From contig DKUE01000014.1 of NCBI GenBank assembly GCA_002490525.1, forward strand, positions 9,021 to 59,450: a DNA stretch of 50,430 bases, read 5' to 3'. Of this stretch, positions 39,190 through 46,618 are shown in pieces (the stretch's first letter is position 1; the number at the start of each line of letters is the position of its first letter). The notes under the pieces are model-generated. The model ran no database searches. It saw only the letters and a program-made list of their open reading frames with translations, and was not told the origin of the DNA. Source of the stretch: Ruminococcaceae bacterium UBA7212. Lineage in GTDB: Bacteria; Bacillota; Clostridia; Oscillospirales; Acutalibacteraceae. The position numbers were made by a program, and so were the translations under genes.

Positions 39190-39786
39190 TTACGCATCCT
39201 GCTTTTTGCGTTTTACAACCGCGCCTGCCGTAACTGCGGCGGCAACGACCGCGGCGGCGATTGTGCCAACGGCGATATATTTGCCTGCGGTTGCGGGAAT
39301 TTTTTCATCGGTAGGCGGTGCCTCTGTCAAAGCCGTCTCCAGAGATGCACTGTCACCGAAGGTGAAGTCTATAGAAGCGTCCTTGGAATCGGTCGCCGCC
39401 GTATTCTTGAAAGCGAATTCTGCTTTGCCTGCCGCGCCGTCCTTCACTTTAAAAGTGACAGTTGCCAGCGTTGCCGCATCGGTCTGCGAAGCCGCCCAAA
39501 CCATAAATAAACGAATCTCGCCTGCCGTATCTTTGTTGACATTGGTCATATCGCCTGCGCCGTACACCACATCCGTCAATTCCAGTTTTTCGGCATCATA
39601 GACCAGTGTTGATTCCAGCGTTGCAAGGTCGGTCCCTGCAGGAACCGAAAGAGTCAGTGTTAAAACGCCGTTATCCTTCTCTAAGGCCGTCTTCACTTCT
39701 GCCGAAACAGCATCGGCGGCAAATGTGGGAATACACAATGTGCACAGTAAAAGCATGCTTATGAGAACCGAAAGAACTTTTTTCAT
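39190..39786 (-). CDS. Secreted cohesin-like surface protein with C-terminal membrane anchor
   Basis: The protein has 198 residues. A signal peptide (MKKVLSVLISMLLLCTLCIP, cleavage near TFAADA) is followed by one cohesin-type beta domain (about 30-140: VLTLTLSVPAGTDLATLESTLVYDAEKLEL, split over 40-70, then IRLFMVWAAS and ATVTFKVKDGAAGKAEFAF). After PPTDEKIPATAGKY come a hydrophobic helix and VKRKKQDA, the layout of a wall- or membrane-anchored tail. IPATAG is not a clear LPXTG motif. Cohesins bind dockerins in cellulosomes, but no dockerin is visible here. ATG 39786 follows AAGGGATG. Confidence 0.8.
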   Translation of the reverse strand: MKKVLSVLISMLLLCTLCIPTFAADAVSAEVKTALEKDNGVLTLTLSVPAGTDLATLESTLVYDAEKLELTDVVYGAGDMTNVNKDTAGEIRLFMVWAASQTDAATLATVTFKVKDGAAGKAEFAFKNTAATDSKDASIDFTFGDSASLETALTEAPPTDEKIPATAGKYIAVGTIAAAVVAAAVTAGAVVKRKKQDA

Positions 39787-39947
39787 TGTTAAACATCCCT
39801 TCAAATCGGAATTTATATTGTTATTCTATCACAAAAATCCTGCGTATGTCAATTCATTTTGTAAAGAATGAAAAAAGCGGACCGACATGTGCCGAAAATA
39901 CCCGCATTGGAAATTTTGTATATTATTTCTAAAAAAGCTTGATTTTA

Positions 39948-39976
39948 TTGACTTTATTGGAAAAAAGCGATAAAAT
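39948..39976 (+). promoter_or_regulatory. Promoter of the GDPD gene
   Basis: TTGACT (39948-39953), 17 nt, TAAAAT (39971-39976), about 90 nt before the GTG start. Confidence 0.7.
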
Positions 39977-40067
39977 ATGAAAATAAAGTATGGTTCAAAA
40001 GCGATTTTTCGGCGGCTGTATACACGTCCTGCTGAAATCAGCGGAACAGAATCGGAGGAAGAAAAAG

Positions 40068-41075
40068 GTGAAAAAATCATTGAAGGTATTTTTAATTGTT
40101 TTAGCGGTTTTGATTGCTGTGCTCGGCGGAGTTTATCTGCTGATTTCACACGATTTTAAGGATGATGTGGTCGAAGTGGCGGCAATCAGCACAGAGGACA
40201 CCGCACGCAATCCGTATATTGTGCCCACAGGCGAAACCATGATTTCCGCGCATCGTTCCGGCGGCGGTATCGCACCTGAAAATACCATGATGGCGTTTAA
40301 AAACTGCGTAGAAAACGGCAGTTTCGCCATTGACATTTTTGAATTTGATTTACACATCACCAAAGACGAACAGCTGATTTTACTGCATGACGGCAACTTT
40401 GACCGCACCAGTAATTCGGCAGAGGCGTTCGGCAAAGAGGAAGTTTTGCCGAGTGAAAAGACCTATGAAGAGTTGCGTGTGCTCAATCTCGGCGAGAATT
40501 TCACAACAGATGCAGGTGAAACGCCGTTTAAGGGTCTGCGCGGCACAGATATTCCCGAAGATTTAAAGGTCGTCCGCTTACAGGATATTTTTGATTATCT
40601 TGCACCGTACGGCGACTACAGCTTCATTATTGAAATCAAAGACGGCGACGAGCTCGGCAGAAAAGCGGCCGATACTCTGTATTCCATCTTAAAAGAGTAT
40701 AACATGCTTTCCCGTGTGGTGGTCGGCACATTCAACGGTGAAATCAGCGAATATATGGACGAACAGTATCCGGATATGCTGCGTTCGGCAGGCATTAAAG
40801 AGGTTGCCGGATTCTATTTTGACAGTCTGTTCAACAGAGAGCGTGCTGACGGTTATTACAAATTCAAGGCACTCCAAATTCCCGATGACGATTACATTTT
40901 CAACCTCGGCACCTCGCGTCTGGTCAATTACGCCCACAAGCACAACATTGCTGTGCAGTATTGGACAATTAACGACCCCGAAGATGTTAAGCATCTGGCG
41001 TCGATTGGCGCGGATGCAATTATGAGCGACAATCCCGATATGGCATACGAGGTTTTGCGCGGGGACAAAGCGTAA
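40068..41075 (+). CDS. Membrane-anchored glycerophosphodiester phosphodiesterase
   Basis: This 335-residue protein has an N-terminal signal anchor (residues 5-25) and a GDPD TIM barrel. HRSGGGIAPENTM holds the HR and Glu-Asn pair, EFDLHITKDEQLILLHDGNFDRTSN the catalytic acid and His, and EIKDGDE the later acidic ligand. It would cleave glycerophosphodiesters to glycerol-3-phosphate and alcohol outside the membrane. GTG 40068 is preferred because GGAGG lies 9 nt upstream; upstream in-frame sequence lacks a ribosome site. It is followed after 33 nt by a small XRE gene. Confidence 0.9.
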   Translation: MKKSLKVFLIVLAVLIAVLGGVYLLISHDFKDDVVEVAAISTEDTARNPYIVPTGETMISAHRSGGGIAPENTMMAFKNCVENGSFAIDIFEFDLHITKDEQLILLHDGNFDRTSNSAEAFGKEEVLPSEKTYEELRVLNLGENFTTDAGETPFKGLRGTDIPEDLKVVRLQDIFDYLAPYGDYSFIIEIKDGDELGRKAADTLYSILKEYNMLSRVVVGTFNGEISEYMDEQYPDMLRSAGIKEVAGFYFDSLFNRERADGYYKFKALQIPDDDYIFNLGTSRLVNYAHKHNIAVQYWTINDPEDVKHLASIGADAIMSDNPDMAYEVLRGDKA

Positions 41076-41108
41076 ATCCAAAACGATAGGTTCCGTCAGG
41101 GGGGAGCT

Positions 41109-41408
41109 GTGGAAACATCCGCATTTGGTGTACACTTAGTAAAATTCCGCGCAGAAAAAGGATTATCACAGGCACAATTGGGACAGTTGCTCGGCGTTTC
41201 AAAAACAGAAATTAGCCTTTGGGAACGCGGTACAGCCGTCCCCGCACTCTCTATACAGAAAACTATTTTTAAAACATTCGGTATATATTCGACATCTGAC
41301 GGAAAAAGCGGCGTGGTTAAACCGTGTCGGCACATGCTGACGATTGAAGCATATGAAAAAGAATTCAAAGAGGAATCCCCGAACGGTGGTTCCTCTTTTG
41401 GTTTGTAA
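41109..41408 (+). CDS. Small XRE-type regulator
   Basis: This 99-residue protein has a clear HTH_3 domain at residues 8-60 (HLVKFRAEKGLSQAQLGQLLG, then VSKTEISLWERGTAVPAL). The tail is short and its last residues (EESPNGGSSFGL) are encoded by the arms and loop of a terminator hairpin. The GTG start lies close behind AGGGGGGAG. Its target is unknown; it could control the GDPD gene or the small peptide gene downstream. Confidence 0.8.
   Translation: METSAFGVHLVKFRAEKGLSQAQLGQLLGVSKTEISLWERGTAVPALSIQKTIFKTFGIYSTSDGKSGVVKPCRHMLTIEAYEKEFKEESPNGGSSFGL
41367..41398 (+). terminator. Terminator embedded in the end of the XRE gene
   Basis: AAAGAGGAA (41367-41375) pairs with TTCCTCTTT (41390-41398) followed by TG; the hairpin lies inside the last 14 codons. 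Confidence 0.65.
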
Positions 41409-41528
41409 ATGCGCATATTCAAAATTTATATAATTTTTAAAATTGCCAAAAAATCCACCGTTTTCATATGTTTGAATCCGCAAGAACTGTGCAAACTAAA
41501 AACACAAATCTTGAAGGAGGAAAAAGCA

Positions 41529-41714
41529 ATGAATACACCTATGAATTCTGCAATGAAAGCCGTCGGTTTAAGTTTGGCGGTCGGTTCTGCCGTAGCAATG
41601 GTCGGCTCTGCCGTAAAGGGCACTTCGACAAAACGCAAAGCCAAAAAGATGGCAAAGAAAGCCGCAAACACCGTCACAAATTTCATGGATAACATGCAAT
41701 ATATGATGAAATAA
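41529..41714 (+). CDS. 61-residue Gly/Ala-rich basic peptide
   Basis: A strong ribosome site (GAAGGAGG) precedes ATG 41529. The peptide has a small-residue hydrophobic stretch (MKAVGLSLAVGSAVAMVGSA, residues 9-28), then a strongly basic segment (KRKAKKMAKKAA) and an amphipathic Met-rich end. One membrane-spanning or membrane-associated helix is likely. I do not recognise a named family. It may be a small membrane protein of unknown role; a toxin or antimicrobial role is possible but unsupported. It lies 120 nt after the XRE gene. Confidence 0.65.
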   Translation: MNTPMNSAMKAVGLSLAVGSAVAMVGSAVKGTSTKRKAKKMAKKAANTVTNFMDNMQYMMK

Positions 41715-41802
41715 AGGCAAGGTTGACTTTCTGACGCTTTTTGTTCCCGCAGTGCAGCGCCCTGCGGGATTTTAGGTATTTTTGGTTTACTTGGTGAGTT
41801 TT

Positions 41803-42789
41803 ATGAAGAAAATATGTATTTTAGCGCTCTGCTTGTGTTTAACCGCAGGACTTTGCGCCTGCGGCACAGACAATACAGACAACCATCCGGATATTACAAA
41901 TACACCCTCCGCTTCTGCGCCTCTACCGAGCATGGACGAACCCGCCTCGGATGACGTATCTGCTGCGCCCCTACCTGTGGCGGCGGAAAACCCTGTTTTG
42001 CAGGACGGCAAAACCTATACGGGTCTGCCCGCATTGCCGCTGCAGGATTTTTCAGTTCCCGACCCTGAAAACACAAAGGGCCTTTCTACGGAAAAGCATG
42101 GCTACAGCTACGGCGTCGCCAAAGACGGACAGCCGCACGCAACCTCTGCAGCCAATCAAAAGTATTTTGAGGAACACGGTTACCAAGCATTTTGTCTCGA
42201 TACGAAGTCCACGGAAAAGGTATTGTATTTGACCTTTGACTGCGGCTATGAAAACGGGTACACCGCAAAAATTTTAGATACCTTAAAAGAAAAAGACGTG
42301 CCTGCCGCGTTTTTCTGTACACTGCCGCAGGTCAAGGATTACCCCGACCTGATTGCACGCATGATTGCAGAGGGGCACATTGTCGGCAATCATTCTGTGA
42401 AGCATCCGTCGTTCCCAACACTGACACGGATACGCATGGCGGAAGAATTACAGGGAATGGACAACTACCTGCGCACCAATTTCGGATACAGCGAACCATT
42501 TTTCCGTTTCCCGATGGGTGAATACTCCGACTGTGCACTGGATTTAATCGGTGCACTCGGATATCGCAGTGTTTTTTGGTCGGTTGCTTATGCCGACTGG
42601 GATTTAGATAAGCAGAAGGGCGCGGACTATGCCTTTAACACCGTAACCGCGCGCCTGCATCCGGGCGCTGTGATTCTTTTGCACTCCGTCTCCCCCGATA
42701 ACGCCGAATCCCTCGGACGTATTATCGATTGGGCACGCGGAGAGGGCTACACCTTCAAATCCCTGCGAGATTTCCCGAATGGACAGTAA
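41803..42789 (+). CDS. Polysaccharide deacetylase lipoprotein, PdaA-like
   Basis: The protein has 328 residues. A lipoprotein signal with lipobox LCAC puts it on the outer face of the membrane, and a Ser/Pro/Asp-rich linker follows. The NodB domain has Motif 1 LTFDCGYENGYTAKIL (TFDxGYEN, the PdaA variant), motif 2 HIVGNHSVKHPSF with the HxxxH zinc ligands, RFPMGEYSDCAL, VFWSVAYADWD and VILLHSV. PdaA makes muramic-delta-lactam in the spore cortex, which would fit a spore former, but other cell-wall deacetylases share this motif. ATG 41803 is placed at the lipoprotein signal. Confidence 0.88.
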   Translation: MKKICILALCLCLTAGLCACGTDNTDNHPDITNTPSASAPLPSMDEPASDDVSAAPLPVAAENPVLQDGKTYTGLPALPLQDFSVPDPENTKGLSTEKHGYSYGVAKDGQPHATSAANQKYFEEHGYQAFCLDTKSTEKVLYLTFDCGYENGYTAKILDTLKEKDVPAAFFCTLPQVKDYPDLIARMIAEGHIVGNHSVKHPSFPTLTRIRMAEELQGMDNYLRTNFGYSEPFFRFPMGEYSDCALDLIGALGYRSVFWSVAYADWDLDKQKGADYAFNTVTARLHPGAVILLHSVSPDNAESLGRIIDWARGEGYTFKSLRDFPNGQ

Positions 42790-42797
42790 AATGTATT

Positions 42798-42846
42798 CCA
42801 ATAAAACGGCTGATGCAAGTAATTCTTGCATCAGCCGTTTTATTGG
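42798..42846. terminator. Long perfect terminator hairpin
   Basis: Perfect 22-bp arms (42798-42819 and 42825-42846) surround a 5-nt loop, with A/T runs close to both ends of the stem. It lies between convergent pdaA-like and bioY genes. Nothing else is seen between 42847 and 42964. Confidence 0.9.
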
Positions 42847-42964
42847 GCACTTCTCATATTTACGTACGTGCTCCGCTAAATCCCAAGCACCTCGGCAATT
42901 TACACCTGCCGAACATCCCTGCCCGCACGTAAATTTGTCCAACGGTCAATATAGTCCGAAGAAT

Positions 42965-43564
42965 TTATTTTCCCTGCATAACCCTTTTTAAGCGCGGTCT
43001 TGCTGTCAGCGTCAACACGGTACACAGTACGATTTTGGCGGCATCGCCCGCGAGAAACGGCAAAACGGTAAGCGTCAGCGCCTTTTCGAAGGACGAACCG
43101 GAAAACACCGTAAACCATGCCGTACCGCTTGCATAGCAAACCGCTGCGGACAGCACCAAGGTGCCAACCAAAAACAGAGCACGCAGTGCAATAGGCTTCT
43201 CTGCCAGTTTTTTGTCATACCCCTTCATCATGGCAGAAACGATAAGTACCATAATCGGGTAAGCCAGCAAATACCCGCCAGTGGGTCCTGCCAACCGTGC
43301 CGCACCCGACTGAAAGCCCGCAAACACAGGCACGCCGACTGTACCGAGCAACAAATAAACAACCTGGGACAGCACCGCAGGGCGCATCGGCAACAAAAGA
43401 CCCGTTAAAAATACTGCAATCCAAGAACAGGATATCGGCACGGGGCCTATCGGAATCGAAATTTGTGAAAGCACCGCCGTAATTGCGGCAAACATGCCGC
43501 ACAAAACGATCTCACGCACACTTTGCTTTATACGGAGATTGGATTTTACAGATTCCCGTGGCAT
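42965..43564 (-). CDS. bioY: Biotin transporter BioY
   Basis: This 199-residue S-component of an ECF-type vitamin transporter has about six membrane helices. The family signature appears in FAAITAVLSQISIPIGPVPIS and PAVLSQVVYLLLGTVGVPVFAGF, then LAGPTGGYLLAYP and FLAGDAAKIVL with the conserved Asp. It takes up biotin, with or without shared energising subunits (EcfA/T), which are not in the window. It follows pduL by 9 nt on the minus strand. No BirA-type operator was found upstream of pduL. Confidence 0.93.
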   Translation of the reverse strand: MPRESVKSNLRIKQSVREIVLCGMFAAITAVLSQISIPIGPVPISCSWIAVFLTGLLLPMRPAVLSQVVYLLLGTVGVPVFAGFQSGAARLAGPTGGYLLAYPIMVLIVSAMMKGYDKKLAEKPIALRALFLVGTLVLSAAVCYASGTAWFTVFSGSSFEKALTLTVLPFLAGDAAKIVLCTVLTLTARPRLKRVMQGK

Positions 43565-43573
43565 AAGAGCGCC

Positions 43574-44146
43574 TCAAAGAATCACGCCGAACGTACCGGC
43601 AGGCGCCATAACCGCGTTGGATTCGTCCGTGTCAATATGCATGGCAAGTGCGTAGTTGGGGCTGACACGCACAACGGTATCGCCGAACACAAGCGAACGC
43701 TCTGCCGATTTGATTTCGACCGACACAACCTGTTTGTCGGAAAGGCCGTATTTTTCTGCATCCTCGGGGGTCATATGTATATGGCGTTTCGCAACGATTA
43801 CACCCTCTTGCAGCTCGACTTCGCCTTTCGGTCCAACCAATTTGCAGGCGCCGCTGCCCGCAATATCTCCCGACTCCCGCACAGGTGCGGAAACACCGAT
43901 GGAACGCGCATCAGAAGCGGAAATTTCCACTTGGTCCGCAGGGCGCTCCGGTCCCAAAATGGAAACAGCGGGAAAACTGCCTTTCGGTCCGATAACCTGT
44001 ACACGTTCCTCACAGGCAAACTGCCCGGGCTGGGACAAATCCTTTTTCTTTGTAAGCGTATATCCTGCACCGAATAAGGTTTCTAAGGTTTCCTTGGTCA
44101 CGTGTACGTGACGCGCCGAGGTTTCGACCAAAACTGTTTTTTCCAT
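43574..44146 (-). CDS. pduL: PduL-type phosphotransacylase
   Basis: This 190-residue enzyme shows the duplicated PduL barrel with zinc-binding His clusters SARHVHVTKETL and VAKRHIHMTPEDAEKYGL. It also has the arginine-containing LGPERPADQVEISASDARSIG and the GDTVVRVSPNYALAMHIDTDESNA end. PduL converts acyl-CoA and phosphate to acyl-phosphate (acetyl or propionyl), feeding acetate/propionate kinase. No microcompartment shell genes or encapsulation peptide are seen, so it is probably the housekeeping cytoplasmic form. ATG 44146 follows GGGAGAAAATACAT. Confidence 0.92.
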   Translation of the reverse strand: MEKTVLVETSARHVHVTKETLETLFGAGYTLTKKKDLSQPGQFACEERVQVIGPKGSFPAVSILGPERPADQVEISASDARSIGVSAPVRESGDIAGSGACKLVGPKGEVELQEGVIVAKRHIHMTPEDAEKYGLSDKQVVSVEIKSAERSLVFGDTVVRVSPNYALAMHIDTDESNAVMAPAGTFGVIL

Positions 44147-44325
44147 ATGTATTTTCTCCCTTGAATATGTATTTGCGGCATTCGGCAAAACCTTATACCG
44201 CGAGTTGACAACTGTAAATATGATTTTTGCGAAATAGATTTATTTTTTCGTAAGGCAAGGCGCAAAGGCGATGCTGTATGCATATACTGTGAGCCGCCTG
44301 CAACGCCGCATTGCGGAAAAAGAAA

Positions 44326-44982
44326 CTATTTCGCCGCCAATTCCGCACGCGCCGCTTTGATATTCTCCACAAAACGTTTACCCGTTTCGGTGATTTTCTT
44401 ATAGTCGCCCGTTTTCGCACCTGCTGTAAGCGACGAACCCGCGCCGACAGCAACCGCACCTGCTTTAATCCACTCACCGACATTGTCGGCATCTACGCCG
44501 CCTGTCGGCATCATTTTCGCATACGGAATCGGACCTTTGATATCTTTGATGATCTTCGGTCCGAACAGATCGGCGGGGAATACCTTCAGAATATCCGCGC
44601 CGTTTTCCATGGCAAGCAACCCTTCGCGCACACTCATAATGCCGGGCATCATCGGCACTCTGTAACGATTGCACAGGTGCAGCGTGTCCAAATCCAGTGC
44701 AGGGCTGACAATATACTCCGCACCTGAAAGCATCGCAATACGTGCAGTGGTCGCGTCCAGCACCGTACCCGCGCCGAGAATGATTTCTTCGGGGCTGTAG
44801 CGCTTTGCCAGTTCCTCAATTACCTTGTCCGCATGCGGCACGGTAAAAGTCAGCTCAATCGCCGCTACACCGCCTTCAATGCAGGCATCTGTAATGCGAA
44901 TGGCCTTGTCCACGGATTCCGCACGCACCACGGCAACAATGCCGCAGTCCTGAATACGGGTAATGATTTTTTCCTTGTCCAT
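44326..44982 (-). CDS. eda: KDPG aldolase
   Basis: This 218-residue enzyme cleaves 2-keto-3-deoxy-6-phosphogluconate into pyruvate and glyceraldehyde-3-phosphate. The catalytic Glu region is GGVAAIELTFTVPHA, the Schiff-base Lys sits in ADILKVFPADLFGPK, and MMPTGGVDADNVGEWIKAGAVAVGAGSSL binds phosphate. ATG 44982 lies 8 nt from GGAG; ATG 44991 is too close to it. It completes the uxuA-uxuB-kdgK pathway encoded upstream; a DUF559 cassette of about 470 bp lies between kdgK and eda. Confidence 0.95.
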   Translation of the reverse strand: MDKEKIITRIQDCGIVAVVRAESVDKAIRITDACIEGGVAAIELTFTVPHADKVIEELAKRYSPEEIILGAGTVLDATTARIAMLSGAEYIVSPALDLDTLHLCNRYRVPMMPGIMSVREGLLAMENGADILKVFPADLFGPKIIKDIKGPIPYAKMMPTGGVDADNVGEWIKAGAVAVGAGSSLTAGAKTGDYKKITETGKRFVENIKAARAELAAK

Positions 44983-45017
44983 ATCATTCACTCCAAAAAA
45001 TTATAATCCTAATCCTA

Positions 45018-45431
45018 TTAACGCTCCCTCTTTGAGGGAGCTGTCGCCGCAGGCGACTGAGAGAGTTCTTCCTCTTTAATACGAAGTTTAACTTCTCGGT
45101 CAATAGAAGAACACCCCTCATAGAAGTTTTCATCAATTTCTAAATTCGTAAATCTCAGAATTTTTAAACGATATACATTTAGCTTTTCGGTGCGTCTCAT
45201 ATCGTAGCATTTCTGTTGCGCAGTGAAATGTCCGCCGCCATCCAATTCTATCACCAAAGCGGCATGATAACAATAAAAATCCACAATAAAGTCATCAATT
45301 ACTTTTTGCCGATGAAAACGGATGGGATAATCCTTCAAAAAATAATACCAAAGTTTCCGTTCCCACGGCGTAGCGTTTTTCCGCAATTCTTTTGCATAAG
45401 GGAATAAATCTTTGTTGTACGGCAATGACAT
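45018..45431 (-). CDS. DUF559 endonuclease-like protein
   Basis: This 137-residue protein of the PD-(D/E)xK-related DUF559 family (Vsr-like fold) has AKELRKNATPWERKLWYYFL, FHRQKVIDDFIVDFYCYHAALVIELDGGGH (D...E.D/G catalytic pattern) and LRFTNLEIDENF. The gene lies exactly between two inverted repeats. The right repeat supplies its ribosome site (GGGAG, 5 nt from the ATG) and the left repeat encodes its last 14 or so residues (SQSPAATAPSKRER) and the stop. Such genes are found scattered in Firmicutes and behave like small mobile cassettes; the cleavage target is unknown. Confidence 0.9.
   Translation of the reverse strand: MSLPYNKDLFPYAKELRKNATPWERKLWYYFLKDYPIRFHRQKVIDDFIVDFYCYHAALVIELDGGGHFTAQQKCYDMRRTEKLNVYRLKILRFTNLEIDENFYEGCSSIDREVKLRIKEEELSQSPAATAPSKRER
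45020..45065 (+). repeat. Left inverted repeat of the DUF559 cassette
   Basis: GCTCCCTC-TTT-GAGGGAGC (45023-45041) is followed by the hairpin GTCGCC-GCA-GGCGAC (45043-45057) and TGAGAGAG. It encodes the end of the DUF559 protein on the minus strand. Confidence 0.85.
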
Positions 45432-45435
45432 ATTT

Positions 45436-45485
45436 CTCCCTCAGTCACGGCTTTGCCGTGACAGCTCCCTCAAAGAGGGAGCGTT
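45436..45485 (-). repeat. Right inverted repeat of the DUF559 cassette
   Basis: Read on the minus strand it matches the left end (AACGCTCCCTCTTTGAGGGA and GCTGTC) with a different inner hairpin, GTCACGGC/GCCGTGAC. It carries the ribosome site of the endonuclease gene. Confidence 0.85.
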
Positions 45486-45506
45486 ATTGGGTATTTAAAA
45501 AGGATT

Positions 45507-46604
45507 TTAACGCTGCACTCTCGCCCCTGCGCCGCCGACAATATTTTCGACTTCTTTAAGCGACGCCATAGAGGTGTCGCCGGGGGTCGTCATGGCAAGT
45601 GCACCGTGTGCCACACCGTAATTGACCGCCTTTTGCGGGTCGCCCGTGGTCATTAAACCGTAAATCAGTCCGGACGCAAAGCTGTCACCGCCGCCGACGC
45701 GGTCCAAAATTTCAAGCCCCGGCAGAGACAGCCCGTTATAAACCTTGCCGTCCGCATAGCAGATTGCCGACCAATCGTTGACCGTTGCGGTTTTTACCGT
45801 ACGCAAGGTTGTCGCAATCACCTTGAAATTCGGGTACACCTTAACAACCTCACCGAGCATTTTGTAATAGCCTTCGATATTGAGGGATTTTAGGTTGGCA
45901 TCGTTGCCCTCTACTTCAAAGCCGAGACAGGCGGTAAAGTCCTCTTCGTTACCAATCATTACATCGATATATTTCGCAATTTCACGGTTAACCGCCTGCG
46001 CCTTTTCTTTGCCGCCGATATCTTTCCAAAGGGAGGGACGGTAATTCAGGTCATAGGAAACCACTGTGCCGTATTTTTTTGCCGTTTTTACGGCTTCAAT
46101 CACCACGTCTGCTGTTGTATCGGACAGTGCGGCGAAAATGCCGCCCGTGTGCAGCCACCGCACGCCCAGCGTGCCGAAAATATATTCCCAGTTGATATCG
46201 CCCGCCTTCAGCTGTGACGCCGCCGTATTGCCGCGGTCAGATACACCGACCGCACCGCGGATGCCGTAGCCGCGTTCGGTAAAATTCAAGCCGTTGCGGA
46301 CGGTTCTGCCAATGCCGTCATAGGGTCTCCACTGGATAAACGAAGTATCCACACCGCCCTGCAGCATAAAGTCTTCCACCAGTCTGCCGACTTCATTGTC
46401 CGCAAGTGCGGTGACCGCCGCTGTTTTCATGCCGAAGCAACGGCGCAGTCCGCGCGCGACATTGTATTCTCCGCCGCCTTCCCACGCACGGAACGAACGC
46501 GCGGTTTTAATGCGCCCTTCGCCCGGATCAAGACGCAGCATAATTTCGCCCAAAGAAATCATATCATAGGCATATGTGCCCTGTTCTTTTAACTTCAAAT
46601 CCAT
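45507..46604 (-). CDS. kdgK: 2-keto-3-deoxygluconate kinase, PfkB family
   Basis: This 365-residue sugar kinase phosphorylates KDG to KDPG. It has the N-terminal PfkB signature region GGGEYNVARGLRRCFGMKTAAV and the C-terminal catalytic DRVGGGDSFASGLIYGL with the anion hole and Asp base. LGEIMLRLDPGEGRIKTARSF and the substrate loop around VRNGLNFTERGYGIRGA fit KdgK-type kinases of uxu operons. ATG follows AAAAGGAGAAGG within 14 nt of the uxuB stop. The assignment rests on the family plus operon context. Confidence 0.9.
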   Translation of the reverse strand: MDLKLKEQGTYAYDMISLGEIMLRLDPGEGRIKTARSFRAWEGGGEYNVARGLRRCFGMKTAAVTALADNEVGRLVEDFMLQGGVDTSFIQWRPYDGIGRTVRNGLNFTERGYGIRGAVGVSDRGNTAASQLKAGDINWEYIFGTLGVRWLHTGGIFAALSDTTADVVIEAVKTAKKYGTVVSYDLNYRPSLWKDIGGKEKAQAVNREIAKYIDVMIGNEEDFTACLGFEVEGNDANLKSLNIEGYYKMLGEVVKVYPNFKVIATTLRTVKTATVNDWSAICYADGKVYNGLSLPGLEILDRVGGGDSFASGLIYGLMTTGDPQKAVNYGVAHGALAMTTPGDTSMASLKEVENIVGGAGARVQR

Positions 46605-46618
46605 CTTGCCTTCTCCTT

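Larger units (their letters stand above)
45018..45485 (-). mobile_element. DUF559 cassette bounded by inverted repeats
   Basis: Left end 45020-45065 and right end 45436-45485 are inverted copies: both read AACGCTCCCTCTTTGAGGGA inward, then GCTGTC, a variable hairpin (GTCGCC/GGCGAC on the left, GTCACGGC/GCCGTGAC on the right) and GACTGAG.GAG. Just outside, CCTATT and CCCAAT are also similar. The unit breaks the interval between kdgK and eda. Confidence 0.75.

Noticed and set aside
42847..42964. Possible small RNA between the pdaA-like and bioY genes
   Set aside because: Only short imperfect inverted repeats are present and no promoter could be placed.
45023..45485. CRISPR-like repeat units
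   Set aside because: Only two copies, in inverted orientation, flanking a protein gene; there are no spacers.
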